Shown here: positions 50,083 to 59,840 of the stretch, piece after piece
Layout: each line of letters begins with the position of its first letter
How positions within the stretch are numbered: position 1 is the stretch's first letter
Assembly (NCBI GenBank): GCA_945874355.1
Contig: CAMCGB010000007.1
Span: forward strand, 60,431-124,430
Reading direction: 5' to 3'
DNA: 64,000 nucleotides
From: an uncultured Bacteroides sp.
GTDB taxonomy: Bacteria; Bacteroidota; Bacteroidia; Bacteroidales; UBA932
Position numbers and translations under genes: made by a program
Notes under the pieces: model-generated
Told to the model about the DNA's origin: nothing
The model's input: only the letters and a program-made list of their open reading frames with translations
Database searches by the model: none

Positions 50083-52644
50083 TTATTGTCTAATGAATAT
50101 CTTCCACTCTGCGGCGCCCATCTCAAGGCTGGCTGAGCTGCCGGTATAGCTCTCCTTCGAGTCCAGATAGTTGGTCCAGGTGCCGTCTGAAGGGAAGCTG
50201 ACGCTGATGCTTGAAGCCGAAGTGCCGAAGTTTCCAACCAGCATGAAGCTCTTTCCTGAGGAAGTGATGCTGATGGTCCTTCCTGCCGCCCAGTTGGCAG
50301 AGCCTATCTTCAAAGACACGCTGGCGTCCTTGGTGAAGAATTCGGGATTGTCCTTCCTGAACTTCAGAAGGGTGCGGTAGTCGTCGTGCAGGGCCTTGCG
50401 CTCGCTCACTTCCAGATACTCCCAGTGCAGAGGCTTGCGTCCTGTCCTTCCGCCGGTCTCAATGCTCTCGTCGTAGCCCAGCTCCTGGAACTGCCAGAGC
50501 ATCTTCGGTCCGGGAACGCAGAGCAGGAAGGCGGCGCACAGAGACTCTCTCTGCATTCTGGCCTTAAGACTGCCCTTTACGGAAGCGTCCCCGTAAGTGA
50601 GTGATTTATAAGCGCTGCGCTCCTCGTCGTGGCTCTCGGAAAAGCCTACCAGTGAGCCGAAAGGCATACTAGTGCCTGTCCACAGGCCGCCGAAGTCGCT
50701 GCCCGAAGACACTCCCATTGCCGCCTGGCAGAAAGCGTAGTTGAGATTTCTCCACACCTTCATCCCGTCCTGGGCCAGAGCATTCTCCTCCTTTGTCTCG
50801 CAGAAGTGCTCGAGTATCACTACGGCATCGGGATTGACCTTTTTGATGGCCGAATTGTAGTCCTTGAGGATGTCAACCCTGCTCTGGTCGTAAGACGAAG
50901 CGTTGCTTTCGTCGCACTTGCGGTTGCTGAATCCCTTGGTAAGGTCGAAGCGGAAACCGTCCACTTTGTATTCCGTCAGAAGATACTCCAGGCTCTCCTT
51001 CACGTGGGCGCGTACAACAGCGTTCTCGTGGTTCCAGTCATGGAACACGTTGTAGGGATGGGGTGCCTCCACGTTGAAGAACGGGTTGTTGGAGGCGGTC
51101 CTGTTGGCCGAAGCGTCCCAGTACATCTTGGCGTAAGGATGGGCTCCGGTGGCCTGATTGTAAACCACATCCACCAGCACACCTATGCCTCTGGAGTGGC
51201 ACTCGTCGATGAACTGCTTGTACTTGTCAGAAAAGCCGTAGGCCTTGTCGAGGGCAAAGTATGAGCAAGGGTTATAGCCCCAGGAGTCGTTGCCGTCGAA
51301 CTCCTGGATGGGCATCAGTTCAATCGCCCCTACGCCCAGGTCGCTCAGATAGTCAAGCTTTTCAAGAGCGCCGTTCAGGTCAGAACTTGAAGAGAAATCC
51401 CTCAAGTGAAGCTCATATATTATTAGGTCATCTTGGTCTTTTATCTTGAAATCCGTGTTCTTCCACTGATACTCCTCGCCGCCGTAGCAGAATGCGCCCA
51501 CAAGCCCGCTTGTGCCCTCAGGATAGCTCCTGAGACCGGGATAGGTGGAAGAAGAGATGTATTTGTCGTTTGAAGAGTCGTACACTATGGTGGTGTACGG
51601 GTCGTGAATCTTTACAGAGCTGTCGCCCTTTCCGAGATAGTACTGGAACAGGTACTCCCTGCCTTTCTCGACAGAAGGGATGGTGTACCACCATACTCCC
51701 AGCTGCTCGTCGCGCTTCATTGCGTACTCCTTTGTGCGCTTGAAGCCGTTGAAATCGCCTATCAGATAGCACCAGTCGTGCCTTTCGCCCTTGGTGTCCT
51801 TGTCGTAAAGCACCAGGGTCACGCTGCCGTCGGCGTTGTAGTTGATGCCCTTCTTTACACCCGCAGGTGCGCTTTCCACCACCACGGGGTCGGGCTCGAA
51901 GCTGTTCTTGCTGTCATTGACCTTGATGAAAAGGTCTTCTGTCTGGGTCTTTCCGTCGGCGCTGCGTACCACAACGCCAATCTTGTTCACGGGCGTGTCG
52001 CCCGAAGCGAAGTATTCTCTTATGGTAGGTTTAAGTTCAAGCTTCCAGAGGTTTTTTTCCTCCATTTCCGTCCAGCGGCATTTGTCGATATTGGTGTTCC
52101 AATCTGCCTGGACATACATCCACTCAGTCTCCACGATTCCGATGTGGGCATAAATGGCCTGGGTATAGCCGTAGAAAGGAGTCCCCTGGGCGGCACGGTA
52201 GTAGAGTGTGCAGCTCTGGTCGGCATCCGGGGTCTCTTCGAGTGTGAACAGCCCCGTCTTGCCCGGCCCGATGACCTCGTTCACCGGCTCCTGGGAGACG
52301 TTTACCGTAACTTTAAGGCAGCCCGGAGCCGAAAACTCCAGCTTTCCGCTGCGTGCATTTGCCCCGCACTCTGTTGCGCTGATCCTCACTTCTCCTCCAG
52401 GAGCAGTTCCGCTCTCGGGCGAAATGGTGAACCAGTCGCCTTCCTTGATGACCGCCTTCCAACTTTCGGCATTGGTGGTCACGGTTATGGTTTGGCTTGA
52501 TGCTCCCTTGGCGAATACTACTTCGCGCGGCTCAATCTTCAGCTGTTTTGCGCCCTGGTTGGGGTCCTGCTCCTTGCAGGATACAGCCATAAGTCCGAGA
52601 CTTACAAGAGCGATGCTCAGAATGCGTACAAATACTTTTCTCAT
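50083..52644 (-). CDS. GH13 alpha-amylase lipoprotein with N-terminal BACON domain and E-set/CBM48-like module (SusG-like role)
   Basis: Lipobox MAVSC; BACON-like NAESWKAVIKEGDWFTISPESGTAPGGEVRISATECGANARSGKLEF; GDFNGFKRTKEYAMKRDEQLGVWWYTI; KVDGFRFDLTKGF, VVILEHFCE, FSESHDEERS. Confidence 0.9.
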   Translation of the reverse strand: MRKVFVRILSIALVSLGLMAVSCKEQDPNQGAKQLKIEPREVVFAKGASSQTITVTTNAESWKAVIKEGDWFTISPESGTAPGGEVRISATECGANARSGKLEFSAPGCLKVTVNVSQEPVNEVIGPGKTGLFTLEETPDADQSCTLYYRAAQGTPFYGYTQAIYAHIGIVETEWMYVQADWNTNIDKCRWTEMEEKNLWKLELKPTIREYFASGDTPVNKIGVVVRSADGKTQTEDLFIKVNDSKNSFEPDPVVVESAPAGVKKGINYNADGSVTLVLYDKDTKGERHDWCYLIGDFNGFKRTKEYAMKRDEQLGVWWYTIPSVEKGREYLFQYYLGKGDSSVKIHDPYTTIVYDSSNDKYISSSTYPGLRSYPEGTSGLVGAFCYGGEEYQWKNTDFKIKDQDDLIIYELHLRDFSSSSDLNGALEKLDYLSDLGVGAIELMPIQEFDGNDSWGYNPCSYFALDKAYGFSDKYKQFIDECHSRGIGVLVDVVYNQATGAHPYAKMYWDASANRTASNNPFFNVEAPHPYNVFHDWNHENAVVRAHVKESLEYLLTEYKVDGFRFDLTKGFSNRKCDESNASSYDQSRVDILKDYNSAIKKVNPDAVVILEHFCETKEENALAQDGMKVWRNLNYAFCQAAMGVSSGSDFGGLWTGTSMPFGSLVGFSESHDEERSAYKSLTYGDASVKGSLKARMQRESLCAAFLLCVPGPKMLWQFQELGYDESIETGGRTGRKPLHWEYLEVSERKALHDDYRTLLKFRKDNPEFFTKDASVSLKIGSANWAAGRTISITSSGKSFMLVGNFGTSASSISVSFPSDGTWTNYLDSKESYTGSSASLEMGAAEWKIFIRQ

Positions 52645-52662
52645 TACGGTACTATAAATTAT

Positions 52663-52700
52663 AAAACAGGCTGGCTAAAGCAAGATAGCCAGCCTGTTTT
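52663..52700 (-). terminator. Intra-operonic hairpin between susE/F-like and amylase genes
   Basis: Perfect 14-bp stem AAAACAGGCTGGCT...AGCCAGCCTGTTTT followed on the minus strand by TTTTATAATTTATAG. Confidence 0.8.
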
Positions 52701-52708
52701 CAGACTTG

Positions 52709-55105
52709 TTATTGAAGAGTTGCAGTTCCTGCGTTGAAGTCAAGCACAACGGTCTGGCCGGCGCCGGCATTTACTCTCTGCTGGTCGTCACCAGTTCCTC
52801 TGTACTCGATCTTTCCGTCCAGGAAGATGAACTCGCGGGTCCACCAGTCTGAAGTGGCCCTGCCTGAAGCAGCGTACATACGGAGTTCTCCGTCTGCTAC
52901 GAGCGTACACTTCAGGGTCCTGCCGTCTGCGGTGAACAGAGCATTCTCCATTCCCTCATCCCAGCCTCCGAAGCAAGAACCTATTCCGTAGATACGGGCG
53001 GGTTCGACATGGAGGATGTTGTTCTTGAGGTCGATGTGAATCATATAGATTCCGTCCTGTTCAACTGTGCAGTTGCCTCCGGCGATGGTATATCCCTCGT
53101 TGGTCTCAAGGCCGCTGAATTCCTGTCCGTTCCAAGCCTTTGCGGGGCAGAACTTGAAGCCCTTTCCGGCAGATAAGTACCTTACCGTCCAGAACTGACC
53201 GGGAGCTTTGTCTCCGCTGTTGTGAACGGGAACGAGAGAAACTACATCGCTGCTGCTCCAGTCCCAGTTACCGAACTCATCTCCTGTCATATAGAGATTG
53301 TCGGGGAATGCTACAGCATTGATCGTCACTTCTTTAGTCTCAGAGTTGAAGCTTACCTTGTAGTTGCCCTTTTCGGCTACGGTAATGTCTGCTCCGGGCT
53401 GACTGGCTACGAAAGGAGCGCCTATGGTGGGAACGAATCCTGCTTCGGGGGCGCCGTAGCAGTCCTCATCTGCCCAAGAATAGTTGTAACGGATTTTGAA
53501 TCCACCCTCGATCGATACGGTAGGGCTGGTCCATACATTTCCGTTCTGGCTCATCAGCACATCCAACTTCCAAGAGTCTCCGTTAATCATACCGATTAGA
53601 GAGAAAGCCTTAACGTGCTTTTCCACAACAAGAGTCTTGGCTGCATAGTCCAGGGTGATGTCGTACTCGCCTGTCTCAGGAATCTGGATATTGGTTCCTT
53701 TCAATTCGAACTTGACTCCCAGTTCGGGCTTGTAAACGCCATAAGGGTTGCTTGCATCGATGGTTGACTCGGAGTTGGCTTCGGGACCACCGTAATTCTC
53801 ATTGGCCCAGTCGTGGCCGGCGATGATCTTGAATTCATCTCCCTCTGCTAAACTTACTGAGCGGACTACCCAGGTGTCGCCAACCAGGTTGGAAAGGTCG
53901 TAAGCCTCGTCGGCAGCGTTCCAGCTGTTGAAGTTTCCTGCAAGGCTCCAGGCGGTAGGCTTAACGGGCTCGGGAGCTTTCTCGGGAAGACCGGGCTCCG
54001 GCTGACCGTACATAGAGGCACTTATCTGATACTCCATCTTATTGACATCGAAGTAGATACGGTATTGTCCGGCAGCGAGGGGAATATCATTTCCTCCCTT
54101 CTCGAGACCCTTTCCGTTATCACCCCAGTTGGTGTCCCAGCCTCCATTCAGACGGAACTTGAATGCAGTCGATTGCTCTGAGACAACGTCTGCATAGAAG
54201 CGGTTGTAGCCGGGGTTGTAATCCATAACTACGTCGTTGTTCCAGTCGCCGTTTAAGCCGATCAAGCCCATCTGGTTGAAACTGAATTCCTTGGTGAGGG
54301 TGAGGTTGCTCTTGTCGAAAGTGAACATATAGAACCTGTCGCTGTAGCACTTGATGTCCCCGCTACCGCCGTCGTCAATAAGGCTTATGCTGCTTGCCTC
54401 TGCTCCGGGTGCTGCAGCTTCCTTGTTGAGTCCCCAGTTTCCGTTGTTCCAGTCGGCAGCTCCGGTAAGCTTGAATCCATCGGCAGCTTTATCGCCGAAG
54501 TCAATGATACCGCTGTAGGTGTTGCCGTCCTTTGTGTAGTTGAACAGGAACTGAATGGTAGGATCTGTAAAGCCCCAGTTGCAGTAGGTTCCGATCACAT
54601 AGATATACTTGTAGGTGTCCTTGTCGGAAACGAGCATATCGTAAGGCACGAACACACCTGAAGCAATGTTGGAACTGAGTTCGGTGTTGCTGATGGCAGT
54701 GTTCTGATCGTTGGACATATCAGAGTGCAGACGGAAATAAACGGTGCACTCCTGGTCGGGAACTCCTCCCTCGTTGAGGATATAGGAGTTGAGGCTCTTC
54801 TGAGTCATTGTGGCTTTGCCGTCGCTGATGGTAGCGGCCATAACCTCGGCCTTCTCGAAGTCGGAAGTGACTGAAGCATAGAGAGTGTAGCGAACTGCGC
54901 AGCTGATTCCGTAGTCTGCCTTGCCGAAATCGATGACTATGTCTTCTCCGTCGGGAGAGAGGCTCACAGCTGCAATGTCGCTCAAAGTGGGGGCAGTCGT
55001 GTTGGCAGGGTCATAGATTGCCATGGGAGCTCTCTGGTCAACGCAGCCGGCTGCAAGAAAAGCTGCTGCGAGAAGACCCAGACCGCCTTTGATTATCTTA
55101 TTCAT
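52709..55105 (-). CDS. SusE/SusF-like multidomain starch-binding lipoprotein (798 aa)
   Basis: Lipobox LAAGC; N-terminal SusE-like Ig domain; repeated modules starting IYVIGTYCNWG, MGLIGLNGDWNN, WSLAGNFNSWN, FSLIGMINGDSW, LYMTGDEFGNW, IYGIGSCFGGW. Confidence 0.88.
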   Translation of the reverse strand: MNKIIKGGLGLLAAAFLAAGCVDQRAPMAIYDPANTTAPTLSDIAAVSLSPDGEDIVIDFGKADYGISCAVRYTLYASVTSDFEKAEVMAATISDGKATMTQKSLNSYILNEGGVPDQECTVYFRLHSDMSNDQNTAISNTELSSNIASGVFVPYDMLVSDKDTYKYIYVIGTYCNWGFTDPTIQFLFNYTKDGNTYSGIIDFGDKAADGFKLTGAADWNNGNWGLNKEAAAPGAEASSISLIDDGGSGDIKCYSDRFYMFTFDKSNLTLTKEFSFNQMGLIGLNGDWNNDVVMDYNPGYNRFYADVVSEQSTAFKFRLNGGWDTNWGDNGKGLEKGGNDIPLAAGQYRIYFDVNKMEYQISASMYGQPEPGLPEKAPEPVKPTAWSLAGNFNSWNAADEAYDLSNLVGDTWVVRSVSLAEGDEFKIIAGHDWANENYGGPEANSESTIDASNPYGVYKPELGVKFELKGTNIQIPETGEYDITLDYAAKTLVVEKHVKAFSLIGMINGDSWKLDVLMSQNGNVWTSPTVSIEGGFKIRYNYSWADEDCYGAPEAGFVPTIGAPFVASQPGADITVAEKGNYKVSFNSETKEVTINAVAFPDNLYMTGDEFGNWDWSSSDVVSLVPVHNSGDKAPGQFWTVRYLSAGKGFKFCPAKAWNGQEFSGLETNEGYTIAGGNCTVEQDGIYMIHIDLKNNILHVEPARIYGIGSCFGGWDEGMENALFTADGRTLKCTLVADGELRMYAASGRATSDWWTREFIFLDGKIEYRGTGDDQQRVNAGAGQTVVLDFNAGTATLQ

Positions 55106-55126
55106 AACTGATTCTGTTTAAGAACT

Positions 55127-56812
55127 TTATTTGGATGATTCATATCCGGGGTTCTGATCGAGCTTCTTGTTTACGCTCAAGTCGCTTGCCACCAGAGGAT
55201 AAATCTTGAGATGATCTGAAAGCTGGGCATTTCCGCTCTCCACGCCTCCCTTGTAAACCCAGGGGAATTCTGAAGAGGTGAACTTGCCGTAACGGATGAG
55301 GTCAACTCTGCGGTGACCCTCCCACATAAACTCGCGGGCCCTCTCTTCGAGAATCCAGTCTGTGGTGATGATTGCGGGAGTGGTGGCGGAAACGCCGGCG
55401 CGATCGCGCAGGGTCTTAATGTAACCCTTTGCAAGACCGTCAGTTACGGTGCCGTTATTCAAGCGAGCATCTGCCTCGGCGTAGTTGAGGTACATCTCGG
55501 CGAGACGGAAAACGGGCATATCGGCGGATGAAAGCTTAAAGTTGCCTGCGGCGCTCTCTTCCTGAGCGAAGGTGTCGTCGTGGTTCAGGCCGTTCCATTT
55601 CCAGCAGAGCCATCCGGTGCTCTGATCTGAAGGGCTGAATGCCTCTGCACATCCGATGTTTGTAAAGAAAGCTCTCTTGTCGGAGGTCTCGCGGTTGTAA
55701 CCGAATGCGTTATCTCCGTTATCCCACTCGACTTCCTGAAGGTCGAAATACTTCACATAGTCAGCGGGAACATGGTAGCCGGCCCAGTTCTCACCATTGA
55801 TCTTGGTTAATCCGAAGGTGGCTCCGATAGCAAGGTTGGCTTTCTCGCTCAGAGCGGCGCTGGTAAGGGTAGTGGTGCCTCCCCAGCTCTGGGTGCTGAC
55901 CCTGTCGTAGGCTATTGCAAATACGAACTCATCCTCGGCGGCTCCGCTCTCGGTATTGTCCTGACGGAACAGGTCTGAGTACGGAGTGTGGATAGAGTAA
56001 CCCATATCGATTACCTTCTTGGAAGCGATCTTGCAGTCCTGCCACCTTGCGGTTCCGGTATAAACCTCGGCATTCAGGTACATACGGCTCAGAAGGGCCC
56101 ATACGCTGCCTTTGGTAGGCCTGGGATAAGGAACGGCACCCTTCTCGGGCATTGCGCTGCTTTCGCTTGCGAGGTCAAGAAGCTCAGTCTCAAGCCAATC
56201 GAAAAGATCAGCTCTCTTGATCTGATCGGGGTTCTCTCCACCGATGTTCTCGGGCATGGGGAAGGGAGGGTTGCCGAACTCATCCATCAGCACATAGAAG
56301 AACATAGCCCTGTGGAAACGGGCCTCTGCCCTGTAGCCGGCGATGGTGGGAAGCAGGCTCTCCTGTCCGCGGGCGATAACCCTCTCGTCTTCTGTCTGGA
56401 GCAGATACTCGTTGACAAGGGCGATGGCCTTCACGGCGCGGGTGTAAACTGCAACGCAGGCATCGTTGCTCGAAGACCAGGAGTTGTTCTGGAGTTCAGA
56501 GAGATATGAGTCGCCCCAGCTACACTTGAGGGCGTCGCAGCTCATCTCGTTGAGGTTGATCCACTGTCTGAAGAACTCTGACTGACCCGCATCGGAGAAT
56601 CCCAGGTCGTTGCTTCCGGCTTCGTCCTGGCCGACAAGCATATAGTAGCCGTTGATATAGGCAAGGGCGTTGAGGTAGCTGGACTCGTTCTCGTAGGCGT
56701 TGTCGGCCGTGAAGTCGGTTTCATTCAGAGGCTTGGTGTTCAGGTCTCCAAGGCAGGAGCAGAACAACAGGGCGCTAGAAATGGCCAGTATGATTTTGTT
56801 TGCAATTTTCAT
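55127..56812 (-). CDS. susD: SusD/RagB-family nutrient-binding lipoprotein
   Basis: Lipobox FCSC; helical SusD fold motifs; C-terminal ILEERAREFMWEGHRRVDLIRYGKF. Confidence 0.94.
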   Translation of the reverse strand: MKIANKIILAISSALLFCSCLGDLNTKPLNETDFTADNAYENESSYLNALAYINGYYMLVGQDEAGSNDLGFSDAGQSEFFRQWINLNEMSCDALKCSWGDSYLSELQNNSWSSSNDACVAVYTRAVKAIALVNEYLLQTEDERVIARGQESLLPTIAGYRAEARFHRAMFFYVLMDEFGNPPFPMPENIGGENPDQIKRADLFDWLETELLDLASESSAMPEKGAVPYPRPTKGSVWALLSRMYLNAEVYTGTARWQDCKIASKKVIDMGYSIHTPYSDLFRQDNTESGAAEDEFVFAIAYDRVSTQSWGGTTTLTSAALSEKANLAIGATFGLTKINGENWAGYHVPADYVKYFDLQEVEWDNGDNAFGYNRETSDKRAFFTNIGCAEAFSPSDQSTGWLCWKWNGLNHDDTFAQEESAAGNFKLSSADMPVFRLAEMYLNYAEADARLNNGTVTDGLAKGYIKTLRDRAGVSATTPAIITTDWILEERAREFMWEGHRRVDLIRYGKFTSSEFPWVYKGGVESGNAQLSDHLKIYPLVASDLSVNKKLDQNPGYESSK

Positions 56813-56831
56813 TTTTTGTTCCTCCTCTGTT

Positions 56832-59822
56832 TTAGAAAGTTATGTTGAGTCGGAGAGTATAAAGACGAGGACGGGGATAGATTTCAGTATCTACGCCGTC
56901 GCCTTCGGAAATCTCAGGATCGAGTCCGGAGTACTTGGTGAAGGTGCATACGTTCTGTACAGAACCTGCTACGCGGATCTTGAGATTGTTCTTCAGATCG
57001 AAGGTATATCCGAGGTTGATGTCGTCGATCTTCACGAATGAACCGTCTTCGATCCAGACGTCAGAGAACTTCTGAGCCTCGGTGTTGGCAGCGGTCCAGC
57101 CGGGCAGGAGCCAGGTAGCGGACAGGTTGCCGATATAGCCCTTAGTGTAGTCGTCGCTGTAAGAAGTGGCATAACCGCTGGCAGTCTTGTTGATGAACTC
57201 TGCTCCGAGTGAGCCGTGTCCGTTCAGACCGAAGTCCCATCTCTTGTAGCGGATCTGGGTGTTGAATCCGAAGTATCCCCAAGGGGTAGGGCTGCAGCCG
57301 GTCATATAGCGGTCGTCGGCGTTGATCTTACCGTCGTTGTTGCGGTCCACGAGGGCATTCTGTATAGGATTGCCTTCCTTGTCGTAAACCTGCTGGTACA
57401 GATAATAAGTATAAGGAGCGTAGCCGGCCTTGTGCAGGGCGGTAAATCCTACGTTGCTACCCATAGACTTACCTACCTCGACTCCCTTGAAGTCCTCGTC
57501 GCTGTTGGTAAGTTTGGTGATCTTTACGTCCTGGAAGGTGAAGTTTCCGCCGATCTCCCAGTTCCAGTCTCTTGTCTGGACGGGGATGAAGTTGGCAGAA
57601 AGCTCTATACCCTTGTTCACCATACTTCCGATGTTCGAGGTCAACTCCTTGCCGAAGTTCGATCCGAGAGGAATGGAAATCTTGTTCAGCAGATCGAAGG
57701 TGTTGCGGTAGTAAGCCTCGACGCTACCGCTGATGCGGTCGTTCAGGAAGCCGAAGTCCACACCGACGTTGTAGGTCTCGGTGGTCTCCCATTTGATGTT
57801 GGGGTTGTATGCCAGAGGCGACAGCACGTTGAAAGAACCGTTCTCTCCGCTGAGCATAGGGTACTTCATGGTGATTGAAGGGCTCTGGTAGTAGCGGGCG
57901 AGGTAAGGATAGTAGTCGTCGCCGATATCCTGCTGTCCTGTACGACCCCAACCCAGACGGAGCTTGAGGGCAGATACTGTCTCGACTTCCTCCATCCACT
58001 CTTCATTGGCGATGTTCCATGCGAAGGCGGCTGAAGGGAAGAATCCCCAGCGGTTTGCCTTGCTGAAACGGCTTGAAGCGTCACCGCGGGCGGTGAAGGT
58101 GAACAGATAGCGGGAGTCGTAGTTGTAGTTGAATCTTCCGAAGAAGGAGATCAGGTAGTACTCTCTTGAGTTGTTGGGAGCGATGTTGTACTCTTTTTCG
58201 CGGTCGTTGTTATAGTACTGCGAATTGTCGTAGCTCACGAAGTTGTGCTGCCATGAGTAACCTGCCATTGCGTTCACATTGTGCTTTCCGAATGTTTCGT
58301 TGTAGTCCAGATAAGCCTCGAGCAGGGTATTCTTGTTGAAGTTCTCGTACAGCTCATAGAGGTCAGGGGTGCTGCGCAGAGATCCGATTGAACCGGGAGT
58401 GTTGTACTTGGTTCCGTTGGTCTTTGCCATATCCAGACCAAGGTTGATGTTTGCCCTCAAAGCCTCGAATCCGTGTACCTTATAGTCGAGCTGGAGGTTA
58501 CCCACAGCGCGGTAAGTGCTGCCATAGTTGACGTAGTCGTAGGTAGAGGAGAGAGGGTTCACGCTTGCCATAGTGTTGGCGCTTCCTGCGGTCATCCAGT
58601 TCCAATAGCCGTTGCTGATCTGAGACTTGTCGATATTGCCCTCAGCGTCAGTGAAATACACGGGCTTGGTAGGATCGAAGGTAAGGGCGCTGCCCACAGG
58701 GTTGTTGGCCCAATTGGTCTTCTGATATACTCCCTTTGCGTTCAGGTTTACGCTCAGGTGGTCGTCCAGGAACTTGGGAGACATGCTGATGTCGATGTTT
58801 CCTCTCTGGTTGTCACCCACCTTGATGGTAGCCTGGTCGAGGTTGTAGCCCACGCTCACGCGGAAGGGGAGCCTGCCGCCCGAGTAGAGGCTGATATTGT
58901 GGTCGGTATTGATACCTACACGGTATACAAGGCTCTGCCAATCAGTGTTATACAGAGTTCCGTCAACTCCCAGCAGGTGAGCCGATTCAGGACGGTACTC
59001 CTGGATGTATGCGGCGAAAGTCTCTCCGTCCATCATCTTGATGGTGTCCTTGTTCTGCTTTGCGGATACGCTTCCGCTGTAGCTGACGTGCAAACCCTTG
59101 CCCTGGCCCTTCTTGGTGGTGATGATGATCACACCGTTGGATGCCCTGGAACCGTAGATGGCGGTTGCGGAAGCGTCCTTGAGCACGGAGTAGGACTCGA
59201 TGTCGTTGGGGTTGACGGTAGCCAGAGGATCACCCATTCCGGCACCACCTTCCTTGGTCACAGGCACACCGTCGATGACGATGAGAGGGTCGTTGGAAGC
59301 GGTAAGGGAAGCGGCTCCTCTGATTCGGATGGTTGAAGATGCGCCTGGCTGGCCGTTCGCGGGAGTGATGTTAAGACCGGAAACCTTTCCAAGGAGCATT
59401 GAGCTCGGGGAGGTGACGGCTCCACGGTTGACGTCTTCTGCGCGAATTGAAGTCACGGCGCCGGTCATATCACTTTTCTTCACGGTACCGTAACCGATTA
59501 CCACGCTCTCTTCGAGCATTTTGCTGTCTTCTGACAGGGTAATCGACGCAGGCATCTGTGAAGCCGTGAATGTCTGGCTGGTATATCCGATGCAGCTGAC
59601 TTCGACGACAGCGTCTTTCGAAGATACCTTGAGGCTGAAATTACCGTCCAGGTCGGTGGAGACACCATTGCTGGTGCCGGCTTCCATCACGGTGGCCCCG
59701 ATTACGGGTCCGTACTGGTCGATAATCACACCCTTTACTTCATATCCGCTTTGGGCGGACAGATTAGCGGAAACCGCCATTGAGACGATTATTCCAGCTA
59801 AAAGAGTAAGGATTTTTTTCAT
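56832..59822 (-). CDS. susC: SusC/RagA-family TonB-dependent outer-membrane transporter
   Basis: Carboxypeptidase-like domain, plug (VVIGYGTVKKSDMTGAVTSIRAEDVNRG), NDPLIVIDGVPV, DIESYSVLKDASATAIYGSRASNGVIIITTKKG. Confidence 0.97.
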   Translation of the reverse strand: MKKILTLLAGIIVSMAVSANLSAQSGYEVKGVIIDQYGPVIGATVMEAGTSNGVSTDLDGNFSLKVSSKDAVVEVSCIGYTSQTFTASQMPASITLSEDSKMLEESVVIGYGTVKKSDMTGAVTSIRAEDVNRGAVTSPSSMLLGKVSGLNITPANGQPGASSTIRIRGAASLTASNDPLIVIDGVPVTKEGGAGMGDPLATVNPNDIESYSVLKDASATAIYGSRASNGVIIITTKKGQGKGLHVSYSGSVSAKQNKDTIKMMDGETFAAYIQEYRPESAHLLGVDGTLYNTDWQSLVYRVGINTDHNISLYSGGRLPFRVSVGYNLDQATIKVGDNQRGNIDISMSPKFLDDHLSVNLNAKGVYQKTNWANNPVGSALTFDPTKPVYFTDAEGNIDKSQISNGYWNWMTAGSANTMASVNPLSSTYDYVNYGSTYRAVGNLQLDYKVHGFEALRANINLGLDMAKTNGTKYNTPGSIGSLRSTPDLYELYENFNKNTLLEAYLDYNETFGKHNVNAMAGYSWQHNFVSYDNSQYYNNDREKEYNIAPNNSREYYLISFFGRFNYNYDSRYLFTFTARGDASSRFSKANRWGFFPSAAFAWNIANEEWMEEVETVSALKLRLGWGRTGQQDIGDDYYPYLARYYQSPSITMKYPMLSGENGSFNVLSPLAYNPNIKWETTETYNVGVDFGFLNDRISGSVEAYYRNTFDLLNKISIPLGSNFGKELTSNIGSMVNKGIELSANFIPVQTRDWNWEIGGNFTFQDVKITKLTNSDEDFKGVEVGKSMGSNVGFTALHKAGYAPYTYYLYQQVYDKEGNPIQNALVDRNNDGKINADDRYMTGCSPTPWGYFGFNTQIRYKRWDFGLNGHGSLGAEFINKTASGYATSYSDDYTKGYIGNLSATWLLPGWTAANTEAQKFSDVWIEDGSFVKIDDINLGYTFDLKNNLKIRVAGSVQNVCTFTKYSGLDPEISEGDGVDTEIYPRPRLYTLRLNITF

Positions 59823-59840
59823 TGATTTTAAGGTTAACAG

